From assembly GCA_009746045.1 (NCBI GenBank), contig RPFO01000348.1, forward strand, positions 626,401 through 690,400: a DNA stretch of 64,000 bases. Reading direction: 5' to 3'. The notes below the pieces were generated by a model that saw nothing but the letters and a program-made list of their open reading frames with translations, had not been told where the DNA came from and searched no databases. Position 1 is the stretch's first letter; each line of letters opens with the position of its first letter. The stretch comes from Mesostigma viride (Eukaryota; Streptophyta; Mesostigmatophyceae; Mesostigmatales; Mesostigmataceae). Below are positions 35,108-46,100 of the stretch, piece by piece. A program made the position numbers and the translations under genes.

Positions 35108-36033
35108 ACTAAATAGGGCTCCGAATGCCCTAGAACTTTGTACAAGGTCAGAACAACTCGTATTCGTCACCCTTGCAAAGTTACAGCATAATCTGATATC
35201 AATTATTGTTGCTATGCAAGTGCAAGTGGTTTAGGTGGCCAGTTTTGGCCTTGGATCTGGAGTTAACTTAAGCAGGGAATACCACGTAAACTTAACATTT
35301 TGACTCAACTACTCCACCACTAGCCAGACACATCCCGGGGAGTCGTGGGATCCAATCCTAGGTCAATCCAACCATAAACTTGCCATGGGCCAGAATTTAT
35401 GTAAAAAAAAGGCCATTTCAAGGTGTTGTGGGGTCCCGGCCAGCAGAACCCGGAAAGGTCGTGATCGAGCCAGGTACGGCAACGTGTTTGCATGTCGTTT
35501 GCACGGGAACCTGTCGTTTATGCATCCTTGTTTCACGAGTGTATCAGTGCCTCTTGCAGCAGGTTTCCATGCCTGCTGTATGAGTGCTATTAGCCCCAAA
35601 TCTGCTCAGTTTGTGGTGTTTCTTTGGAGGATGCCATTCCGTTGGTGCTGGTTTAGCAACTTCTTTGTTTTCCAGCACTTTTGACAGTCCTATGTGGCTG
35701 TATACAATGCATAAGTGTGTGGCAATTCATGGATAGCTGCATACGTGCGCGTAACCCACACACGTAAGTGAGCGCATTATATAGGTCAGATGGGCTATCC
35801 GTGCGGTCTGACCCAAGGAAAGCATGGTGGCACTATCTATTGACATTGTCCAACCCCAGAATAATTTTTTAGAACCCTCCCTGCAGGGGTAAACTACTAA
35901 GGGGATTTCCCTTGCCTGAAAATGATCGTCTTTTGGCCAACTTTGACATTAAATATCTTGCAAACCACTTTATAAACTCATGATATTATTGCATATTCTG
36001 AAAGCTCTTGAAGTGTAGATATTCCTAGCACCT

Positions 36034-36666
36034 TAAAAATTAAATTATAACATGTCTCCGTTGGGAGATCATGTAGCACATATTCCAGGTTGGATGGGTG
36101 GTGTGGAGGAAGCCGCGTAATCGAACTAACCTAACTCTGAGCTATATCTAGTCTAGAAAAGCCTATCTACGCTACTCATCAAAACGGCTCCTCCGTTTGG
36201 GGGGAGGCGGCTTGCCCACAGGGGCTGGCGTGTGCGCCTTGACAATCTTCTTCCACCGCGTCTTGTCCTGCATGGCAGTCCAAAGACGGGAGAGAGAGTG
36301 GATGCGGTACTCAAACTGGGCTGGGACCACAAGGTCGTCCAGCAACATCTGGGTATAGGTCATGGCATGTTTCCCTACCTTTTTAGGAATGTTCTTGGGG
36401 CCAGGCCAGGTCAAAATGTGCCGCCCCGGTTGGCCGAGCCGCTGGGGACCGGCCAGACCAAGGGCGGTGTCGACCTGGCTGGTGCGAGCAAGATGTCCTA
36501 CAAATGCTATCCTACGCTGTCTAATCTCGTCCGAAATACGCGGCATACCGTGATACAAAGACTCTAAAGACCTACGCTGAGAAAACCCGACATTCAGGAC
36601 CTGTCGGAGCATCCGGGTTACCGTGCCGTCTAGCTTGGCTGCCAGTGTTGCCGTGAGTGTCCACGC
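36034..36666 (-). mobile_element. L1-like LINE, copy B, 5'-truncated
   Basis: It contains the ORF2 C-terminus in one open minus-strand frame (36,612-36,172: MLRQVLNVGFSQRRSLE... to the end) and the shared 3' tail. It aligns with copy A until CCACGC at 36,661-36,666, then stops abruptly. This is the usual 5' truncation from incomplete reverse transcription. It shows what the intact C-terminus of copy A should look like. Confidence 0.85.
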
Positions 36667-36858
36667 ACCTTGGTTGGGGGTATTTGGAGTTGTGGTCTAT
36701 GAGTTATGATTTTTTTCATTTTCAGGGGTCAAAAAATGCCAAAAACCCATTCCCGGACTATGGGTTAATTAATAGACACGTGACTGCGTCACGTGAGCAT
36801 AAGTCCTCAGTGGGAGGGGAACATGGGATGGAATGGATGGTATAAGCTACATTGATAC

Positions 36859-36878
36859 ATTATTGTCATGACAATAAT
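36859..36878. repeat. Perfect 20-bp palindrome
   Basis: ATTATTGTCATGACAATAAT lies downstream of the UBP6 stop codon. Confidence 0.85.
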
Positions 36879-37152
36879 ACATCATTATCAAGACGTCATT
36901 GGTTTGATGTATGAACAAAGCTGATTGTGTGCATGGCACCATCTGCATTATATTCACTAACAAGCATGTTAGATTCAATACTAGTTACTGTACTCGTAAA
37001 ATGAATATGCATACCTAGATGTTGTTGCATGAAAGAAGCCTGGGGTAGCCTGTGGTTGTCTGTTATTCAACAAACTATGGTGGTGACACCATCTACTATG
37101 ATGCAAGGATAAGTAGACGTACAACAATGGACTACATCTCTATTGCAAACGG

Positions 37153-37196
37153 CTACCGCGCCTTGTACAGGCAGATATATGCCATATGCCAGTCCC
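37153..37196 (-). CDS. UBP6 exon 15 (last)
   Basis: Acceptor TGCAG. The exon encodes G|DWHMAYICLYKAR and the TAG stop at 37,153-37,155. DWH.AY is the strongly conserved end of the USP domain. It lies 827 bp from exon 14. Confidence 0.9.
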
Positions 37197-40100
37197 CTGC
37201 ACACATTACGTACACAACACCATTGGCGCATGCATACGGGAAAAGAAAGCAGCACAAACGTCAACATATCCATTCAAGTTAGATAGCAGAAGTATTGCGC
37301 GAACACACCCCTTGCATGCAAGCCATTGCCTGCCGATAACAAGAAAGAAGCCATTGCTATCGGCACTCCCTGATACTGGTGCATGGCTCCCGATTGCCGT
37401 GGGTGGGTGCGTACATGACTGAAAGAAACTCGGCGGCGAGTGTGTCGGTGAAACAACGAGAGAAGGTTGAGGAGTCCATCTAGGTCGGCCTAGGGGCGGC
37501 TGACCGACCCAACTGAGGCACTGGGTGGGGTGCTTGAGACGTGGTTGGGCGACTCCTGGGCTGCCCGACACATGTCACCAAGTCAAGCGTTGCCGTACAC
37601 AAGCCTTGGTCCTATGATGGCCTTCATCTTAAGATGACATAAAAATTAGCATAACACAGGTCACGTCCAACATCGCCTGATGCCCGCTGCACCATCCGAT
37701 GCTGGCATCTGTGATATAACCAAACACAGCAATACTACTATACTTCTAAGTTCTAACAATCAAGTAAGACAACGACCCACATACGGGGGAATCCCGTTAA
37801 GAGTTTAGGGTTTAGATTTCCCAGAGTAGACAGTGCTACAAGAATATCACATAGTGCATGCCGGCACACCATAGTATATAATAATAGTATATAATAATAT
37901 AGTATATAATAAAAGACAGTACTACAAAGACATCACATAGTGCATTACGGCACACCATGATGTAAGGTCCAAGGTACATGAAGCACTCTTTGTCGGAGAC
38001 CCGCTTGCCACACAGCCACGCACCTCCCCCCGAGAGCTTCTTGACTTCTTCCTCCGTCACGACTGAGATATCGTCATCATCAAACTTGTACCATTGGCCT
38101 GTTTCGTCACCAAGTCGTCCGCAAGCACGCGGGAGGCCGCGCCCACCGACACCCGCGCCCAGGTTGGTTGGTTAGGTGGGTGAAAGGCGTACAGGGTACA
38201 TAGGTAGGTCAGAGGTGGTAAGGTAGACCTGGGACGCACAACTGGGAGGTAGGTTGGGGTTGGTAATAAGAAAGGCCAGGCGTGCACGCGCATGGAAGGC
38301 TGCCGTGAGACCCTTCAACCCCTGTGCAAGGAAGCCCCTGCAGTGACTGGCTTCCTTTTGTCTAGTATTTCACAACGCACAGAAAGCTGGCAGGAGGCCG
38401 AAAGGGTCGGTCACACACGTGCTCGCCCCGTGCTCCTTTGGGCCGGACGCTCGACGGGGACACGGGCAATGCCACCACCTGGCCCAAAGGGTTTGGGCAG
38501 AAAGTTGCTAGGCCTAAAGTGGTCGGCGACGCCGTTGCTAGCATCCCCCGTCGTGACCCCATGTGACCCATGCCACGATGCGGAGCCACCAGCGCCGACA
38601 AGAGCCACCAGCGGCCCTGCGAGAACTGGCCTCGCCATCAAGAGGGTTTGGCAGCATACCAACCAACCCGATGATGACAAGACATGCCGGATGGTTTGGC
38701 AGCATCCAGAAAAATCACGAACTTATCAAAGACATCGATCAAAAGGGCGATCGATGGAGGCACGCCGTATCAAAGACATCGATCAAAAGGGCGATCTATG
38801 GAGGCACGCCGTATCAAAGACATCGATCAAAAGGGCCATCTATGGAGGCACGCCGTATCAAAGACATCGATCAAAAGGGCGATCTATGGAGGCACGCCGT
38901 ATCAAAGACATCGATCAAAAGGACGACCTATGGAGGCACGCCGTATCAAAGACATCGATCAAAAGGGCGATCTATGGAGGCACGCCGTATCAAAGACATC
39001 GATCAAAAGGACGATCTATGGAGGCACGCCGTATCAAAGACATCGATCAAAAGGGCCATCTATGGAGGCACGCCAGGAGCTCCAGGTGGGCCCATGTGCC
39101 CAGGTGCAGGCGGTCGCCGCTCGAACCTAGAACCTAGCCAGTGAATCGGGTTGGCGGGAAACACCCGCCCGTAGCTCGCATGGCATACAGCTTGTCTCAT
39201 GGATACTATGCCGTACCGCGTCCTGGTCCAGACACACTTGGTGTCCTAGTCCAGCACCGTGTCCTAGTCCTGACACGACTGCACCGAGCGTGTGTGCGAG
39301 TCTGTGGTGATCGTGTGGGGGGGTGCCTGGTCGATGCCCCACACAAGAACTTGCGATCGTGCGGCGACAGTGGGGTTTGCCTGGTCGATGCCCCACACAA
39401 GAACTTGCGATCGTGCGGCGACAGTGGGGTTTGCCTGGTCGATGCCCCACACAAGAACTTGCGATCGTGCGGCGACAGTGGGGTTTGCCTGGTCCATGCC
39501 CCACACAAGAACTTGCGATCGTGCGGCGACAGTGGGGTTTGCCTGGTCCATGCCCCACACAAGAACTTGCGATCATGCGGCGACAGTGGGGTTTGCCTGG
39601 TCCATGCCCCACACAAGAACTTGCGATTATGCGGCGACAGTGGGGTTTGCCTGGTCCATGCCCCACACAAGAACTTGCGATCATGCGGCGACAGTGGGGT
39701 TTGCCTGGTCCATGCCCCGCACAAGAACACGCGATCATGCGGCGACAGTGGGGTTTGCCTGGTCCATGCCCCACACAACAACTTGCGATCATGCGGCGAC
39801 AGTGGGGTTTGCCTGGTCCATGCCCCACACAAGAACTTGCGATCATGCGGCGACAGTGGGGTTTGCCTGGTCCATGCCCCACACAAGAACTTGCGATCAT
39901 GCGGCGACAGTGGGGTTTGCCTGGTCCATGCCCCACACAAGAACTTGCGATCATGCGGCGACAGTGGGGTTTGCCTGGTCCATGCCCCACACAAGAACTT
40001 GCGATCATGCGGCGACAGTGGGGTTTGCCTGGTCCATGCCCCACACAAGAACTTGCGATCGTGCGCGCGAGCCAGGCACTAGCCACACGCACACGGGCCC

Positions 40101-43100
40101 GCACACGCAATCGTGGCGAGTGCGCTACCGTCCCAGAGCTGACGCGGTGACATGGCGACGTGCTGACATTCCGGCATGGCAACATCGTGGGAAAGCGACA
40201 GCTGTACCACACTAGCATGCCCCCACACGACATCGACGGCATGCACGCAGGCACACGGGGGGGAGCGGGAGAAGAGCCACAGGCAACACGCGCACCGTTG
40301 TCCTGCTTCACCCACGCGACGTAATGGCCTGAGTCGGCCGACCGCCCCTTGTGGGTGAGCACCGCCGCAAGGTCGTAGAGGCCTGTGTCTGCACGCATGC
40401 ATGTGTCGATGTCGGGGGCAGGGAAGGAATGGCATGGCGGGGGTTCAGCGGATGCCAGCAGGACTGAGCCAAGGGGGTGGGGGTGGGGGAAGGGGGGAGG
40501 GTGGTGGCCACCAGAAAGGGAGGTAGCAGAAGAGGCGCCCGGTGCCCCCACAGTATAGCGGGCCCATCGGCTCAACCCACGTGTTGGTCATACTTAACAT
40601 GGGGTACATAAAACTCGCGTATTTAATGTTATTGTAATTCGCCCCCCCTCACAGATACCCCGTACCACAGTATGGACCAACACAGCTCAAACACACTCAA
40701 GGTGCAAACGGCACCTTCACAAGCGTTCGATAGGGGACGGAACTCCACACGGTGCACTGCATGCAGTCGCCCGGCTGTGTGCAGAAGAGCACCCGGTAGC
40801 GGTATGATTCGACCAAGGGAAAAAAAATAAGAAGCCCCTGATGGAACAAGATGCTTTGCAACGTGGCGGTGCGCGGCGTGAGAGGAGAAAAGACGACGTG
40901 GGCCGTCAGGGCGAGAAACGGCATGCAGCCTCACACTGCGAAACCACGCTGGCTTCCAGTACCGAACGGATTCTACACCAACCACGCACCGCCACATGGC
41001 AGTACAAATACCAGCTGGCGCAAAACATCGCAACAACCCACGCAGACAACCAGCCACACAGACCCCTCAGGCCAAGGCTGCCGCCTCCCCAAACTGTTAA
41101 GGGTTTAGGGTTTAGCCAAACAACCCCTACACCTGCTTCGATGCCGCTTTTCTAGGGAACCCACCCGTCGGGTGCACCTCAGCCACCTTGCCCTTGTCCT
41201 TGTCCTTGCCGCCTGCGCTGGTGCTGGCGGCAGCTGCCCCGCCAGCGCCCCCATCGGCCGCCGCCATGTCGGTATCGGCCTTGGGAGCGGCCGCCAGCTC
41301 CCCTTTGGGAACCTCCAGGTCCGTCTGTTCGGTTCGGTGGGAGCACCAACATCGATGACATCACCAGGGTCGGTGCCAGTGCGAGCATTACGTAGTACGA
41401 TTCCCGAGCATGACAAAGTCCGCGTGAATATTGCTCATCCTAGACCGCGAGGAAGCCACCATGCCCACAGGACAAGCCCCGGCGGTGAGGCTGCTGGTGT
41501 TGGCAGTAATGGGCGTAGAGACGTTCCCGGACCGCAGTTTACAAAAGAGTATGGAAATTCAACCACGAAGACCTCGTAAGGGCGACTACACCTCGCAGCA
41601 GAAACGCCTTTTTGTCTGCAATCAGCCGCCACTGAGCTCCCTCAACCAGAAACAGTACTGGGGGACCACCAGAGGCAACAACTATTCGCTGCAGCAAAAG
41701 GAGTCTTTGTTGCTCCATATACGATTAAGATTATTACTTGCTCCATAGTAGTACATGGCTATTTGCTCCAGATGGAAGATTATTACTTGCTCCATAGTAG
41801 TACATGGCTATTTGCTCCAGATGGAAGATTATTACTTGCTCCATAGTAGTACATGGCTATTTGCTCCAGATGGAAGATTATTACTTGCTCCATAGTAGTA
41901 CATGGCTATTTGCTCCAGATGGAAGATTATTACTTGCTCCATAGTAGTACATGGCTATTTGCTCTAGATGGAAAGATTATTCTATTAACCGTGGAACTCC
42001 AGGGTAACCAGACTCTTTATTAAAACAATGAGTGGAGCACATACAAAAGGCAGGCCACATCCCGGCCGCCGATGCTCATGGGAACACTTATTGCTTGGCA
42101 AAGGCTAGCCTTACCCCCAAACACGCAGGGAGGGTGGGCGGGAAAAGAAAAGAGGCCGACCTTAGCTAGGTGGGTTTGTTTTTGTCCTTTTTTGCGTGTC
42201 ATGCGGCCTTGGCCCGGACGGCATTTTTTCGCCACGCAAATGTTGCGTCTGAACAAATGACGCAATGTGGCGTTCTAATTGCCGGCAGCTTACGTAAGGC
42301 TGCCGGGGCTATTAGGTCACATATTGCGTGAGAGAAAGAATCTAGATCTAGTTAATCACTACGCCATGAGCCAAGAAACCTAGACAGTGGCAGGTTTATA
42401 TCTCAACGTAGCTCCTGCCACCTGGCCAAGAAAAACTGGCCAAAGCTTTGGCCACGACTGATCCGGATCAGGCCGCACCGGCCTCAAAAGGTATGTCACG
42501 TGAACCCAATAACCTAGCTATAGCGGCTACCCTTCCATCTCACTATAAAGAAACTATGTTCAGAGAACCACGATTCTATTAACCGTGGAACTCCAGGGTA
42601 ACCAGACTCTTTATTAAAACAATGAGTGGAGCACATACAAAAGGCAGGCCACATCCCGGCCGCCGATGCTCATGGGAACACTTATTGCTTGGCAAAGGCT
42701 AGCCTTACCCTTATATCCCTCCCTGGCGATCCATGCCAGGGGCAAAGAACCTAGCATAATGACAGAGAAATGAACAACCAAATTAGGTGGAGGGCAATTT
42801 CAAAATAGCCCGCCAGGCCCGAGGGGGGCAGGCGGCCATGGCCCGAAGAATAACCTCAGGCAGCTGCACCTCCAAACTGCGGTGCAAGCCCACATAATGG
42901 GCAACCGTGGAGCTGCTAAGCCAGCGCCCCCGGCCCTGGATGTCCCCCATGCTGCGACCCGCGAGGAAATCGTGAGTGGCACCTCCATGCCGCAGCCCGT
43001 GAATGGTGAAAATCTGGGCGACCCCCAAGGCCTGACTCGCAGCCTGCCAAATGCGCCGGAATTGCGGGTAGGTGAAAGGGAACACGGCCTCCCAAGCGTG

Positions 43101-46100
43101 CTTACCCGCGATGCAGTGACGGAGGATGGTTTCAGACATCACATCTTCTACCACCACTGACTGAGTCTTGCCCTTAGAGGTCTTGGTAGACCTCAGCAGT
43201 AGGGCGCCCCGTTGAGCCGGCCCAAGCCGAACGTCAGGCTGGAGGCGCACATGGCCAACACGGAGGTTCAGCGCCTCCGAGATTCGCAGGTAATGGCGGA
43301 ACACGATGACAACCAGCAGGCCCGCAAGGCGCTGACCTTGCATGACCATCGTGCTGGCAAGTGCAAACGCCGCCTCCCATGGAATGGGAGGAGGGGCACG
43401 GGGGGGCACAAGTGTTTTCCACCCAGCGAGGACGCCACGGGCCAAGTCCCACCGCTTCACCATACCGGGATAATAAAGTTGCAACCCCATCAAGGCATTG
43501 ACACACACTTGGCGGCTGTACCCCCGAAAATGAGCCCAGGCGACATACGCACAAAATGTCTCCTCAAGGGTGTCAGCTCGTGACGATGACCCGTCCGCCC
43601 GCCCACCAGCCTCCCACCAAGTCAAGAGGGAATCAAGACCACGACGGTAGGCCAGCAAAGTAGCCGGCTTTACTTTCCCCTCTAGCAATGGAAGGTAGCT
43701 AACAGGTGCAGGGGGCCCCGGGTTAGGATGGATGCCTTCCGCGGTCAGGTCGCGCACCCAGCCTGCCAAGAAAGTCGCCATGGATTGGCCGCGAGAAACG
43801 CCATCGGCTGGTTGAAGTGCACTCGGCGTCCACACCCACTGGGAACGACTCCCCGTGGCGAGGGTCAGCGCGCACAAGCGGCGGCACTGCTTGTTGAGCT
43901 TGTGGGATGAGGACCGCCCCTTAGCCAAGCAGCCCAACGCCGCGGTGGAGTCCACCAACCTCACCACCCGCTTGCCTCGGTTTGCCAAGCTGCGCGCACT
44001 CCTCTCCACGCCCTTCACTGCAGCCCGCACCTCCTTCTCGTTGATGTGCATCCCCGGATCCCGCCAACGACTCCGGACCCCAACCCGCCATTGCTGGCTA
44101 GTGATTGCTTGTTGCGCCCGCGCGCTCAGTGGCCTAGGGCCAGCGTAGGCCACCTCACTTGGTATGAGCAAAGTCGGGTACCCCCGCACCTCTCGTGCCC
44201 TCGCCAGCTCCGTCACATCGCCCGGCTCCATGGTTGCGTACACGACACCTTGCCCGTAGGTGGACGCGTCAGATGCAACCACCTCACGGGCCAAAGGTGC
44301 GCTTCGGTCAACCCTTAGCATGGGAGCCAAGGCCAGGGCACACTCTAACTCCTCCCGCACCCCGGCCCACAGCACCCAGGATCGCTGCCCCCACCCTTGC
44401 AGGCTGATGAATTTGAAACATTGCTGCCAAATGGACAAGCAGCTGCGGCTTAACATCTGCAGCCACAACCACCGCCCCAAGACGGCAGCCAGCCCCTCGG
44501 CCGTAGCTCGGCCTCGAGTGAGTATAGCCTGCGTGTGGGCGATCACAAGGTTGAGCTGCTTGACCGTTGGTTCCAGCACGCCGTTCCGTCGGTGCACCAC
44601 CCCTAGGGCTTCTAGCTCGTCCCCTTCCAGGCTCGCCATCTTAGTCTTCTCCTTAGACGGCACAAGGTTGTTAGGGAGGTAGCCTTCCTCAATAGCGCGC
44701 GTGATGAGCTGGTTCACCGCCTCGCAGGTCCGCCCGTTGCTGGCCACCAAGTCATCAATGGTGATGGACAGCATGGGGGCAGGGGGGTTTTCCAGGTCAA
44801 TCTGAAGCTCCCCGGCGCGCTCCTCCTTGTACTCGATGGCCAAGCGCAGTGGCTGGCCACACTCGTCGCGCACCAAGGTGAGCTCACCTGCGCTTGAGAG
44901 GTAGTTGACCTGGCGCCTCGGATCCAGGGCACCGGTCATGTAGAGCACCATCTCATGGATGGCCTCCCCCAGCGCCACCGCATGGGAATGTCCCATGGCC
45001 AGCACCTTGAGCACGGGCCACACCTTCCGCCTGGGCCCTGCCAGACCTACGCTAGTCGACCACACACTAGGAAGCCCTTGGTAGTCCCACCACCACTCGG
45101 GCACCTCGATGGAATAGTAGTATGACACGAGGTCGCTCTTGGCGCAGTAGCACCAGCCTTTGATGTAGACCTCCACGAGGATGCCCAGGTGGGGTAGCAG
45201 GATCTTGGGGGGTCCACCCACAGCAGGTTGCCCAGCTTCCTGTTGACGATGAACCGAAGCTCACCCACCCCCTTGGCCACTCCAAAGCAGCCATCCACCC
45301 ACTTGGGCCGCCTCTCCCGGAACGCCACCATGCCCACGCCCGCTGCCCGGCTCATGAGCTTGCCCCATTCAGCCATGGAGCATCCCCGGCTGGGCTTGGG
45401 CACATTCCAATACTTTGCGCTCGCCACGACCGCTGGCTTGATGCAGTTCTCTTCGCTGGCATATATCTCCCGCCAGCTCGGCCGCATAGCCAACAGGTCG
45501 AGCAGCCGTGCCTTCCCCGCCACCTCCGCCTTTGGTAGACTCACCGCGTCCGCGCGCAGTTGTTCATACTTATTCTGCTTCCCATATATTGCATCAGCAC
45601 CTTCTTGCTCCTGGCCTGTCGCAACGCCCCCTACGCGGCGACTGTGCCAGGTGCAGTGCCTCTTGACCCTCGCAAGGGCCTCCTCCCTCCCCTTAGAGCA
45701 CGCCCCTCTAGGGTTAGGAGGAGGGTCTTGCCCCCCTCCCCACAGCCAATTAAGCCAACGCACTACCTTGCATTGCAGTGTGTACTCGCGGTGGCGGCGC
45801 GTGGCACGCTGTCGCCGGCGTGCCGATCTCACCCTGCCCCACGCGGTGTACGCTGGCCTAAGTGGGTATGGCAGCGGGAAAAGGGAGCGGTCCCGCTGGG
45901 ATTCTATTTCCCTACTTGTTGAGCCTTGCTGAGCTTGTCCAAGAGGATGGCAGTTTGGAGAGCTGCCTTGACAGCCGGGGTGGCTGACAGTGCAGCCTCC
46001 TCCCCCAATGGCAGGAGGTGGCTGGCCACCTTCCACCCCCCCCTCCTTGCCCTCCACCTGCAGCAAGGCCGCCACCACCCTCATTAGGTACTCCATGCCC

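Larger units (their letters stand above)
34824..36788. repeat. 24-bp direct repeat pair bracketing 1.9 kb
   Basis: TTAATTAATAGACACGTGAC continues identically for four more bases at 34,824-34,847 and at 36,765-36,788. The interval contains LINE copy B and unassigned sequence. It could be a long target duplication or two copies of a short repeat. Confidence 0.6.

Noticed and set aside
38725-40070. CRISPR-like array
   Set aside because: Units are tandem with no spacers between them, and the context is a eukaryotic intron.
39127-40575. 482-codon minus-strand frame read as a repeat protein
   Set aside because: It runs through the 54-bp minisatellite and reads UBP6 exon 13 with both flanking introns. 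All six frames are open over the array, and the USP phase and splice sites explain the coding part.
41177-41178. UBP6 exon 12 donor GTGCAC at 41,177
   Set aside because: It would leave the exon in phase 0 while exon 13 needs phase 1; the downstream GTGGGT at 41,164 keeps the USP frame.
42020-42265. Small protein beginning MRHLFRRNICVAKK, also present at 46,686-47,168
   Set aside because: It lies in the A1/A2 split direct repeats, and the shared frame simply reflects the repeat copy.
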